DNA of 64,000 bases from contig BDSL01000016.1 of assembly GCA_003116995.1 (NCBI GenBank), forward strand, positions 310,001-374,000, read 5' to 3'. The translations under genes were made by a program, and so were the position numbers. Shown piece after piece: positions 47,601-57,298 of this stretch. Source of the DNA: Yamagishiella unicocca. Lineage: Eukaryota > Chlorophyta > Chlorophyceae > Chlamydomonadales > Volvocaceae. The notes beneath the pieces are model-generated. The model did not search any database, was not told the origin of the DNA, and saw nothing but the letters and a program-made list of their open reading frames with translations. The first letter of the stretch is position 1, and every line of letters begins with the position of its first letter.

Positions 47601-50485
47601 AGGCGCCAGAGCACGTCGCAGCAGCGGATGCCGCGGCGGCTGCGCATGCCGCCGGGCTGGAAGTGTCCATGCAGCCGATCACCGCGGCGGTGAACCAGGC
47701 AAGCAGGAGGGCTGTATGAAAGGCCTTCGCCCCTTGCAATACGTTGTGTTGTGTGCCGTGTAAGAGCTGGTTCTTCTCCATCAAGGGTCCCTAAGAGGCT
47801 CAAGCGAACTGTCCGTGTGTTGTGTTGTTCTTGCGGCGCAGGCGGGTGCTGGCCCCTCCGGGAACATGGTTATGTGGGGTGACTTGAGGGGCGGAGCAGG
47901 CATGCCACCGGTGGCCGGTCCAAGCCAGGCGGCAATCGACGCACAGGCGCGACGGCGCATCAGCGCGCCGGGCGGGGCAGATGGCCAGGGAGGCGACCTG
48001 TTCGCCAGGGCCTCCGGTTCAGGTGGCGGGACGCTGGGCGCTCGAATTGGAGGCCGCGCGCTGTCCGGCGGACGGCTCCCGCCATCAAGGCGAGGCCGGG
48101 CGCATGAAGGTGAGCACTCTCCCTGGTTGGGGTTTAGGGTCATCCGCCGTCACACCGCCGACTCCGAAGGCTGCGATTGCCGCTGACGGGGGCGACCGGC
48201 GTGTCCTGCACCGCATGCGGCCTTCCCTGCTCTCAAGGCATGAGTGTGGGCATCCCATCGTTTGTCCTTGCCCTTTTCTAAGTGGCAGCTGCCGCATGCT
48301 TGGGTAGGTCAACACGTTGCGCCTGCTCCCTCGCAGGCACGCGCCCCACCGGCCCGGCGTCCGCCGCCGTGGCGTCGCTGACGGAGCGCGCGGAGCGGCT
48401 GATGCGCGCCGTGGACGCCATCAGCGCGGGCGTGGCGGACACCGCCGCCCTGCTCAGCCCACGGCGGAAGGTGCTGCAGGTGCGACGATGCAGGGCTGTG
48501 TAGGGGCTTCCCGCGCACGACACCTTGCTCCTTTGTTCTTACCTTGAGCTAGGTTGTTCCTGCTCTGCCACGTCCCGTGGCTGTGCTACCCCTGCTGCTC
48601 TCCTCACCTGTGCTATGCGTTCATCCCGAACCGCAGGTGGATACGGAGGCCTCAGCCGACCTGGGTACGCAAGGTCAGGACGGGTGCAGTGTAGTAGGGA
48701 TTCCGCGGCCATGGCTGGGAAAGGGGCCTTCAGTTTGCAACCTATACGTCAGGCGTGGGGTTGGCATGGCTGTGCTTCCTTCTTCGTCCGCCATACCGTA
48801 CCGACCCCATTGCCTTGCACGACGTCCTACCCATGTACTGTCATGATGCCCGTTTTGGGGCTGCTGCATCCGCGCATCATCATCCGGTCACCGAGTACCG
48901 TCCGGGGCGTTCAATAGCCTTAAACGGACTCACTGGCCCCACCACCACCACACACGCATGGTAGTGTCCTTTCCCTTTTCCATCCCTTTTTCACCTTTTT
49001 TCATCTTTTTTTACCCTTTTTTAGTCATTCTTACCTTTTCAAACAGCATTTGTCGTTGACACGCGCAGGCTCCGCGGAGGACAGCATTGGCCGGGAGGTC
49101 GAGCAGTTCGACATGAGTTCGCCGCCGAGCTCGCCTACACGGCGCCTGCAGGTGGACGGCAGCATGGCCGTAGAGTACAACCCACAGGTGCGGCTCATCT
49201 TCAATCCATAACCCACATCGCTAAACCCAGTTCCCCCATGTGCCACACCGCTCAACCCGTTAGACCTGTCTTTGACGTCCGTGTATGCCTCCTCTATCGC
49301 GCAGTTCTTCGACGGATCACTGAGCTCTAGTCCTCCTCGAAGCCCACCGCGTGCCGCAACCCGACAGCTGCCGCCGCACTCTCAGTTGATGCCTGATGCC
49401 AGTCGCCGCTCAGCGGCGTCGCTCGGGGCCCCCCGGCCGCGTGCGCGGTCCGCGCGGCCCTCGAAGGGCACCAGCCGGGCTACCGAAGTCGCCGGGGCGG
49501 TTTCTGCTGCTGGGGCTCAGAACAGCGTCCAGCTCCTGCTCAACCGCCTACCCAGTGAGTTCGTGCGATTATCAAGCGCCTCTGCGAAATGTTCTTGTCA
49601 TTGCCCATCCCACATCGAGCTCCCCAGCTGCACACATGTTCCCCGAGGTGCTCCGAAACCACATGTCGGCGACGAGAAGGAGCGCACAACGATGAGCTGC
49701 CATCCGCACGCACACTCGCACCCGTCGTCTCAGACGCTATCCCCCGCTACTGTGCGCGCTGTCCACGACAGGCCGCAGACCGCTGCAGGACGAGCCGCGG
49801 TCGTACGGCCACGTGAGCAGCCGCCTGCACGAAGAAACGGTCAGCACCCTGGCAAAGAAGCGGAAGTCGGGGCGGTCAGACACTGGGCGCGGCCCTTCCT
49901 CCACGGGCTCGGATGCGCCACAGCAAGGTGCGGGAGCCGCGCACAAATGCGGTTAGGCGCGAGTTTGGGGACAGCCTTGGAAGGATTGGCATGCAACCTT
50001 CACGCGCTGCTCTGCCCCGTCTTTGCTGCTGTAATGCAGGTGCGTCTTCGGCGCGGGCAATTCCAGCACCGCAATCCATGTACAGCGCTTGGCCGCACGT
50101 GCCGGCGAACGCTCTGTCCGGCAGTGGCGTTGGTGGCGGGCCTAACACAGCCGATTTCCTTCGGCGCCGAGTCGATCAATCGTTGGACCCGCTCGCCTAC
50201 AACGCCCCGTCAATCGAGATCCCTATTCCGACGCCAGCACCATCGGCGCCAGCGCCAGTTGTGGCGGCTATGCCGGTGCCGGTGTCAGTGGCGCCAGCAC
50301 AGTCCAAGCCGGGCCGAGTGGTGCGGTTCGAGCGTATGACGCCTGGGTCGCTGCCGGCCCCTATCGAAATGGCGGTCGATAGGCCCCTGGACCTGGACGC
50401 AGACTCGGCCGACGACCAGGGCTTAATGACGTACATACAGCTGCCATCGCCCGTGAAGGTCAGCATTAGGCTACCGGGCACGTGA
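35664..50485 (+). CDS. large coiled-coil protein with Trp motifs, function unknown
   Basis: I rebuilt 37 exons totalling 5,067 nt (1,688 aa) in unbroken phase: 35664-35777, 35841-35941, 36093-36224, 36370-36433, 36610-36720, 36848-36904, 36994-37152, 37439-37527, 37849-37957, 39139-39198, 39461-39573, 39951-40113, 40399-40563, 40985-41119, 41445-41507, 41834-41908, 42096-42185, 42421-42572, 42806-42989, 43349-43420, 43683-43765, 44187-44427, 44712-44801, 44982-45182, 45353-45400, 46065-46265, 46420-46461, 46610-46857, 47165-47310, 47550-47698 (GC donor), 47842-48109, 48337-48479, 48637-48664, 49069-49187, 49305-49554, 49772-49927, 50040-50485. Residues 1-~1,120 are mostly coiled coil. Trp motifs recur: TAFFKWRQAAL (~29), EVFYKWRAVAA (~832), AWRGWAYIKRQ (~1,025) and LALRLWATSAATRR (~1,068); they faintly resemble Sfi1-type centrin-binding repeats. 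A short tandem repeat (TMTAKHTAEV...) lies near 880-915. The C-terminal third is Ser/Pro/Ala-rich and disordered. A centrosome, basal-body or axonemal scaffold is an inference only. Confidence 0.78.
37660..37812 (+). repeat. ~50-bp tandem repeat, 3-4 copies, intronic
   Basis: Units contain GTCCGTGGTGGGTATTGGGT and GGCACGCAGTACGGAAG, in the coiled-coil gene intron 37528-37848. Confidence 0.85.
38059..39005 (+). repeat. 22-bp minisatellite, about 43 copies, intronic
   Basis: Unit TCTGCAGCGTGTGCCATCTG plus GG, nearly identical throughout. Two adjacent units near 38370-38400 lack one G, and a few units carry single substitutions (GGCTCTGCAG, GGTCCGCAG). It lies entirely within the intron 37958-39138. 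All six frames are open across it because 22 is not a multiple of 3 and no frame of the unit has a stop. Confidence 0.97.
39780..39942 (+). repeat. 31-bp tandem repeat, 5 copies, intronic
   Basis: Unit CTGCCCGCCGCTATGTGGTA plus TTCCATTGTCG, ending just before the acceptor at 39950. Confidence 0.9.
40703..40932 (+). repeat. 25-bp minisatellite, about 9 copies, intronic
   Basis: Unit GTACCCAGAGAGCCATGCAG plus (A/G)TCAC in the intron 40564-40984. Each unit carries CATGCAGGT or CATGCAGAT, so several units resemble splice sites. Confidence 0.95.
41690..41768 (+). repeat. 28-bp tandem repeat, 3 copies, intronic
   Basis: Unit GGGCTGCATGTTGCCACGGG plus TCACTTAC in the intron 41508-41833. Confidence 0.9.
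43433..43470 (+). repeat. 9-bp tandem repeat, 4 copies, intronic
   Basis: GTGTCAGAA/GTGTCAGAG in the intron 43421-43682. Confidence 0.9.
43838..43886 (+). repeat. 13-bp tandem repeat, 3-4 copies, intronic
   Basis: TCTCGCAGCCTCG units in the intron 43766-44186. Confidence 0.85.
43985..44140 (+). repeat. ~25-bp tandem repeat, about 6 copies, intronic
   Basis: Units of CACATGCCTCACCGCATAC plus CCGACC, degenerating at the right end; intron 43766-44186. Confidence 0.9.
44650..44702 (+). repeat. 15-bp tandem repeat, 3.5 copies, intronic
   Basis: CCTCCCGTGATCTCC-type units in the pyrimidine tract just before the acceptor at 44711. Confidence 0.9.
45998..46053 (-). repeat. dispersed intronic element, copy 5 (inverted)
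   Basis: Reads CCAGTTCTCCAGCATGCATC, CGGAACGTCTCTTCTAAACG and GGTTTTCCTTGC on the + strand, the reverse complement of the UMP synthase intron element, and ends about 11 bases before the acceptor at 46064. Confidence 0.8.
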
Positions 50486-51505
50486 ATAATTGGCATGGCT
50501 GGAGATTTGGAATCTTTTGGGATCTAGTGGGAGATTTTTACTGCTCGATTTATCCACACCACAATGCTTGACCCGTGATTACCGTATTGAGGACTCGAGA
50601 TTGGGCCATGAATACGGATTTGAGTCAGTCAAGCGTGTGACCGGGTGGGTGGGATCTGCCGGGGGAGGCAAGGTCGTAGGCGCGCACAAGTATCCGGCTG
50701 CTGCTGTGCAAGCCACGTTGGGAGGCCGGAGATCGCCTGCTCCGCGGCCGGTAACGCTGCTGGTGCACCTCTGAACACTGATTACACGTATTGATACGCC
50801 CTTCGGACTCGCAGCATCAATAAATGAGACCTGAGTAAGTACAGTTACTGATGGTGCTGGCCAATGAGATTTGGACAAATGCCTTGCGACTTATGACTGC
50901 ACACTACAAGTTGACACAAGGGGTACAAGGGTGTTGCACCGGCGCTGATCGTGTGACAACGCATGCGCCGGTGCACGTCAACCTCCCGTTACGCCCCATT
51001 AGAAAGCCACATGCCATGATTAAGAGCGCCTTCACATGACCCCGATGTTAGCTCTGCACCATACCAGACACAGCCTCCATGTGTTGGCATCCGTCACTGA
51101 AGATGCGCAACCCGCCATTATCCTTACCGCATATTTTAAGGGAAACCCCCGTCCGGCTCGGCGGCTACCACGTCTTATGTACAGAGGGCACGCAGCCCTG
51201 TAACCTGTGTCCAGCAGTCGGGCCTCTCCCAACGCTCACCAACGTGCACTCAAATCGGCACGCGTCGTACCCACTATCTTAAGTAACCAAGAGATGACGG
51301 CGATATCGCCCGCTCGTGCTTGTGCCAGCGTCTCTGCCTGTTTGGGAATGCTGAGTGGTCTCGCCCCAAGGCGAAAGCACGCAGCGGCCGTTTCCACTCG
51401 CACAATGCTGCTGCACCGGCTTGGCGCGGCGCGGTAACCCCAACTGGTTGCCTAATCCAGAAGAAACTGACTGTCCCAAACGAGGCAGGACGTGGCTTCC
51501 CCTCT
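50486..51505. other. convergent intergenic region
   Basis: Between the ends of the coiled-coil gene (+) and IFT27 (-); expected to hold both 3' UTRs. No further gene, repeat or RNA recognised. Confidence 0.55.
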
Positions 51506-52792
51506 TCAATAGTTGCGACACGCGTCCTGGAACGCTGCCACCTTGTCCTCGTAGTTCCGGTAAAAGGTTGTGGCGATGGAGATGAATGGTGCATCGACGT
51601 CCTTGCCGGGTGGCGCCTGGACATGGTTCAAGAGGCATGAATCAATGGCACCTCGGCGACTGCGCTTGCAAGGAACGTGCGTGCGTATGCGTACTCCGCC
51701 CCGGTGGTCTACCATGTACTGTCCTCCCCAGAGTTGCAACCCGTTGTCCTTGTTGACCGCTATCCTGGCCTACTAGCTTGCGGGCCCACTTCAGCCCCGA
51801 CTCGCTGCGTGCACACATACCGCGGCCACGTCGAAGAAGTCCAGGCTGTTGTTGGTGGCCCACTCTTGTGCCATTTCCAGCCGGACCTGTTGCCGCTGGG
51901 GTGGCAGGTCCACCTTGTTTGCCACCAGCACAGCGCGAAGCGGCCGCTCGCGGTCGGGCCTGTGGCCATGTTAGGCAGCCAATAGGGGATCACGTGCGGA
52001 TCTAGGTGGCGTAGGAGGAAGGAAGACTTGATGGGTTGCTAAAGCGAATGACTCAGGTTGCCAGGGAAATAGCCACAGTCTTGTGTCCGCTAAAGCTTGT
52101 TGCGGTGTCCCGTCCCACGTCAAGACGTGATCAAATTGTCGGTTGGGTGAGCAAACTGCCTAAATAACGAGCCTTGTTGCGTTGCTGGTTGTTTGGAAAG
52201 GGGTGTGGGTTCCCGGGTTATGAAGCAGGGTTGGGGTTGGGAAGCTGCAGGGAGCTGGTGGGTTGAGGGCACACGCCCCCCCAATGTACCTTGCAGATTT
52301 TAGGAGCTCAAACCATGCCTTGCATGCCTCGAAGGTCTCCATGGAGCTCACGTCGAAGACGAGGATGGCGTAGTACACGCCATTCCAATATTGGGATATC
52401 TGGTCCTTGTAGAGTTCGTTACCCGCCGTGTCTAGGAGGTATAGCTCTACCTGAGCGGTCGAGTCCGGGATAGTCACCGGTGCCACGACGACCTCCACTC
52501 CGCTGGTCTGCACGCGCAGCATGTGCCGTCACATATTCCATCAGCTATTTGCCCAAGAACCGGCATAGCAAGCAAGCTGCAATTTACCATTGTGTAGCTC
52601 TTGGAAAACTTGCTCCCTTTACTCGTGAACATCGAAATGAGCGAGCTCTTGCCAATTGCCGCCTCGCCTGCACGCGCCCACCGTATTATAACCTAACCAA
52701 CATTGCTGAAATAGTCCGTGTGGCTTACCTACTACCGCTACTTTGCATCGTAGCGTCGCTGTTATGTCGATGGGCTTTACAACTTTCACCAT
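51506..52792 (-). CDS. IFT27: intraflagellar transport protein IFT27 (Rab-like small GTPase)
   Basis: A small GTPase of the IFT-B complex, pairing with IFT25 and acting in ciliary trafficking. Exons (high to low): 52792-52729, 52667-52588, 52507-52290, 51959-51821, 51616-51506, giving 203 aa with consistent phases, close to the ~204 aa of the Chlamydomonas protein. GTPase motifs: P-loop GEAAIGKSS split by the first intron, switch II/G3 LLDTAGNELYK, G4 VLVANKVDLPPQRQQV. Other family marks are VKPIDITATLRCKVAVVG at the start, YWNGVYYAILVFDVSSMETF, and the tail SIATTFYRNYEDKVAAFQDA. It lacks the C-terminal Cys prenylation motif of true Rabs (it ends CRNY), as known for IFT27. Neighbours ARPC1 and the helicase follow on the same strand to the right, each with its own upstream gap. 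Confidence 0.97.
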
Positions 52793-53465
52793 TTTTAGAT
52801 CGACAGAGAATGAATGAAGATGACGCCTTTCGACAGGTATAAAAATGTTAGTCTGGCCGATTTGGTAACGATGCTGGTCAACCTGAATGAGTACCGGTAT
52901 GCATCGTATGCTTCTGTCGTACGAAGAGTAAGCGCCTAAAACATGATTCGGGGTTGCCATACTGTACTAGCGAACTAACGTAACCTGTGGGTGAGGGGAT
53001 GCATTCATATGATGATGACCGGTCCACCGATATTAGGACTTGGGATACCGTGCCTTGCTGAAGTGCTTTGACACGGCCCCCGTCGTGCATCGTGCACTGC
53101 TCATTTATCTATAGATTGGATTGTCTTGTAGCGCAACTGGAGGGTCTTGATCCATAGGACGCATTGCCGTCCACCGACTCGTGTTGTGTATCCTCTATGC
53201 TCGTTACATGATATCCACGCAACTTCCGGTCTCGTGAGACAAGCAAAGGCTTATCTAGGCACAGGACAACTCAAGGAAAGGCAATTGGGTAGAACTAAGG
53301 TGCCTTACCCTCGGCCCTCCGCGGCACCTTCGAAACCAACCCCAGCTCCAGGCTCGGTGTCCATACCGACCGCTTTATTTGCCTCCCGCAATCCCTACAT
53401 GGCAATGCCTACACTCCTGACCCGCCGTTCCATGGTATGGTGCAAAGCTCCCGACGCTCAAAACT
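52793..53465. other. intergenic between IFT27 and ARPC1
   Basis: Contains the IFT27 promoter and ARPC1 3' UTR (both genes on the - strand). An open + frame at about 53150-53587 overlaps the ARPC1 last exon and is a shadow. Nothing else recognised. Confidence 0.55.
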
Positions 53466-56400
53466 TTACAAAAAGGACGACAGGTCCCACAGAATCACCT
53501 GACCATCCAGGCCCGCGGACGCCGCATGCCATCGTATCCCCGCCCCGCGCGCCGCAGCCGCCGCTGGCCGAGCATGCAGACCCGTGACGCACGCCGTGTG
53601 GCAGCTGGGCTGCCCCGTCCTTCCTGCAGGTGCAAGCGAGGGACGCGCGCAGACGTTCGATTCCGGCTTTGACCATGACACGGCTGCCCTTGTGTCCCCG
53701 GAGGTGACCTTGCGAGAGGCATTGCGAACGTGTGCTCCGGCGGCAGGATGACGCGTCAACAAGTCCATGCTGGTTGCAAATTGCGACGGCTCGTCGCACC
53801 GCCCCGGTCTCACCTGCCGCCTTGGACCCGGGAGTGCCCGGCGTACTGCTCCCAAGATGCATCTGAGCGAGCTGCCGAACCACGCCCCCCGCCCCTGCTC
53901 CCCCTCCGCCGCCACTGGAACTGCTGCTGCTCGTTGACCCATCCAGCACCGCCACCTGACGCCAGGGCTCCTGGCGCGCATTGACGGGGGTGGGACGTGA
54001 GCATATGGGCCATGTGCTCATATTATATGGTAGAGACAGAAAACTCAAGGCGGGTGGGCTCTGCTGACGGCTGCTGACGATGGCTGCGCAACGGCACCCA
54101 CCTGCACGCTCTTCCGCGCCAGCACCAAGAGGCAGCCGTCCCAGCCAGCTCCCACTGCAAGCCGCTCCGAAACCAGCGCCAAGCACTTTAGCGGCAGCTG
54201 ATTGGGTCCGGACAGCCGCACTGCGACCTCTGCCTGCTCGAGGGGAGAGCGGAGGCAGATACCTTTCCGTACACGTACCTCGGTTGAGCAAACGGACAAG
54301 CCGAACAGCCATACATGCACAAGAACGCGCCGCCGAAGATTACTTTACTATCCTTCGAAAACCTAGGTCCCAACCAATCCCACTCGCCAATCACGCCCTG
54401 CCACCGCTGCACCCACCGCACCTTAGGGCCCCGCACGAAGCCCACTGCGGAGTCGTGCGAGGCGTACAGCAGGGCGTCGTCCCCCGGACTCCAGGCAATC
54501 CCATGCACCCAGCCGCAGCCCTCGTGGCTGACCTGTGAGCCGAAGCGGAGGGTAGAGGCGTGGGGCGGATGTGGCGGCATGCGGCAACCGCGCCGTGGTT
54601 GCAGCCTGGCTCCGAAACCCTTCCGTACCCGGCGCGAACAGAGCGTCATCAGGCGTGGGACGCTTAGCCGACGACCAAGCCAGGCAAAGGCAGACATTTG
54701 CTGCGCCGATACCACCTTGCTACCTACCATATGGTCAGTGCGACATCGTCAACTCCTTTGCAGCATCGAGACTCACCTCAAAGAGGCAATCCCCGAAGGC
54801 GGAGTTGGGTGGAATGCAACCTGGTGGCGCTTCGGGCTCGTAACCTGCGGCATGATAAGCATTATTGGTCACAGCGGTTGCCCCAACTAGCCAGGAAGAT
54901 TGCCACCAGCCCCGCATTCAGCGCGTCACATATATAATGTAAAGGTTTTTATCATTGGGGCCAACAAACCGCGCCATACGACTACGCACACAGTCTTACA
55001 CCCATGCACAATCTTGAGGGGACGTTACGGTTCTCTGAACCCGCGGCCTTGCCGACCATGCCCCCCACCCTGCCAGCTATCAGCCGCCACCACCCGGGGT
55101 CCTCAGTCGTTCACCTTGCACGTAGGCATTGAACAGCCGCACCCGCCGGTCTGTTGACCCGGTGGCCAGGAGCAGCGAGTTGGGGTGCCATGCCACCGCC
55201 ACCACACTGCTCTCGTGGGCCTTACGCATCGGAGGGAGGGCAGGTTGAGGTCGGCCGGGCTTAAGTTACTGTATCGCCCCACCACGAACGCTAAAACTAT
55301 TCAATAGGCAGATGGCAACCGCAGCTGTCGAGGATAGATGGATTCCATTGGATTAGTAGGCGGCTGCGCCTTTGGCAACTAGAAGTGCCCATACCGATTC
55401 GTGGCCGCAGCACCCTCCGCCCCCTAAAACAAGCACCCCCACAGCCGCTACCCGCGCACTAGCAACCCACCTTGCGGATCATCTTGCATGCCCACCACTT
55501 GCTCTCCGGGTCGTAGTAGCCGACGGATACGACCCGGGCGGCGCTGCCAATTGCAAACTGGGCGAGGGGAAGGGGGAAGCCGGCAGCCATGGGAGAGAGG
55601 CCAGGGGCATGTCTGAGGCCTTTGGTGCCCAATGCCGAGGCTCTCCTACCCGCCTATCCCTGGTATCACCAGTCCCTGGATCCGGGGAACACCCAGCAAA
55701 CCTGCATGCGCCCGGGCCCATAACCACACGATCACAGCCTGTATGCGCCCGGGCCCACAACCACACGATCATAGCCTGCTGGCAACCCCTACCCAGCATA
55801 TCCAACCATCAGTCCACTCCTACTCCGCCCCCTGGGGTGCCCCCTGTGAGGGCGCCCTGTGCAGCAGACGCGCGCCCCAGCGGCGCCCCTACCTTCGCCT
55901 CCGACGAGCTCCAACGCACGCATAAGGCCCCTTTCGTGAGCCTCGTGATCACCATCTGCTTCTCCCAAGATCCGCATTTGGGTTCGGATGTGGACGCGGG
56001 TTCGGGCGCCGACGGGGCCCTTGCGCGCACGTTCGGGCTGGCCCCGGCCGCACGGCTGCCGACGCTGCCCATGCGTACTCCCGACACGCTGCCTGTACTG
56101 GTTGCGGCTACCTTTGCAGCCGTCGACCCCGCTGTCCGCGTCCACACAAAAGCGTTCCGGTCATGGGAACAGGACAAGATTTGGTCAGCCTTCGGGGCCC
56201 AATCAAGCCCCGAAACCAGTTGGTGGTGCCCCTGGAGCGTGGCCACCTAGAGGCGCTCGGCAGCAGGAGCGGGCGGGTTGGGCAATGGGAAGACGAGTTT
56301 GGTGCCTTGCCCAATGACTGCCGTGGGCACGCTGTGTAGTTGTGTGGCGAACCTACACCAGGTGAACCGACGCTAGAGGTGCAAACGTGGCATGGCGCAT

Positions 56401-56694
56401 TGTGTATCTGTGCGGGGGATGATTGCTCAACTTACTGAGCATATAATTGCCCGAATGAGGGTTAATAGGGTAACAGCGGCACACTGTAAAAAATGCCAGG
56501 GAATACCCTCCCTGTCCCATCTCAAACACCTTATTCCAGGCGATAGACCCGCCCGCGCCGGAAGAGCTAGAGGCAGCTGCATAGATCACCACATCGTTGC
56601 CACAGTGTGACACGGCAATGTTCGAGAAGTCGGCGTTCCATGCTATGGCTTGGACAGGCCCCGGTAGCCGTGTTCGCTCCACAGGCAAATTCAT
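53466..56694 (-). CDS. ARPC1: Arp2/3 complex subunit 1 (ARPC1, WD40 propeller)
   Basis: A WD-repeat subunit of the actin-nucleating Arp2/3 complex. Exons (high to low): 56694-56530, 56246-55893, 55557-55471, 55220-55115, 54844-54777, 54532-54422, 54233-54102, 53970-53814, 53623-53466, giving 445 aa with consistent phases. Motifs follow ARPC1 order: [36 protein letters not shown] then [46 protein letters not shown] then [68 protein letters not shown], and the final blade [17 protein letters not shown]. It is longer than the usual ~370 aa because of two low-complexity inserts: about 50 Ala/Ser/Gly residues after the second blade and a Ser/Gly run before the last. The first intron uses a weak donor (AAG|GTGTTT). 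An exon between 53970 and 53623 could be missing. Confidence 0.9.
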
Positions 56695-57298
56695 ATGAGC
56701 TTCCAGCTGTGTGCACTACAAGCGTAAGCTGCGTCTAATGTACAGAGCGGCGCGGATGCTCCAGTCTAATTTTGGCGCGGAGCCCCCCCGACGTTCATAT
56801 AGTCTTCTTGCTGTTCCATAACCATTGGCATAACCGTAAAGGCCACAGTCAGGTGAGAAGTGCACGGTTACGAAGTAACCCAGCGGAAGAGGAAGAGGAG
56901 GACGGTCATGTCAAGAAAAAGTTAAGGGTCAGCTGCAGTAGATGGTAAGGATCGTCGCGCTATGCTGCTGTTATTATAACGTATTCGTGCAACGATTAGT
57001 ACAGTTCGGTCATTCCAGTCTCCGGTTCCTTCACGTCAACGACTCTCCACGATGTGCTCGTGTTCCATGGTGTTCCGCGAAGTCGAGGGGAGTACATGGA
57101 GTCATTTACATATTTGCATAAAATCCAATTACATGTAGGCCCGCATGGCGGATGAAAGAGAGGGGGGAGCGGGTTTCCATCGCAAAACTGACACGCAGCG
57201 GCGTGCCCGCCTTCTGTCATGCTACCGAAGCCAGGTACGCCCAGCCATGCCGAGATATGAATCGCCGAAGGTGTTCTCCATGCGATAATGTCATGCAC
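56695..57298. other. intergenic between ARPC1 and helicase genes
   Basis: ARPC1 promoter/5' UTR on the left, helicase 3' UTR on the right; relatively AT-rich. No gene or repeat seen. Confidence 0.55.

Noticed and set aside
51274..51640. Overlapping ORFs near the 3' end of IFT27 (frames 51274-51624 and 51279-51638 on -, 51320-51640 on +)
   Set aside because: They are other frames over or beyond the last IFT27 exon (51616-51506), with no independent domain.
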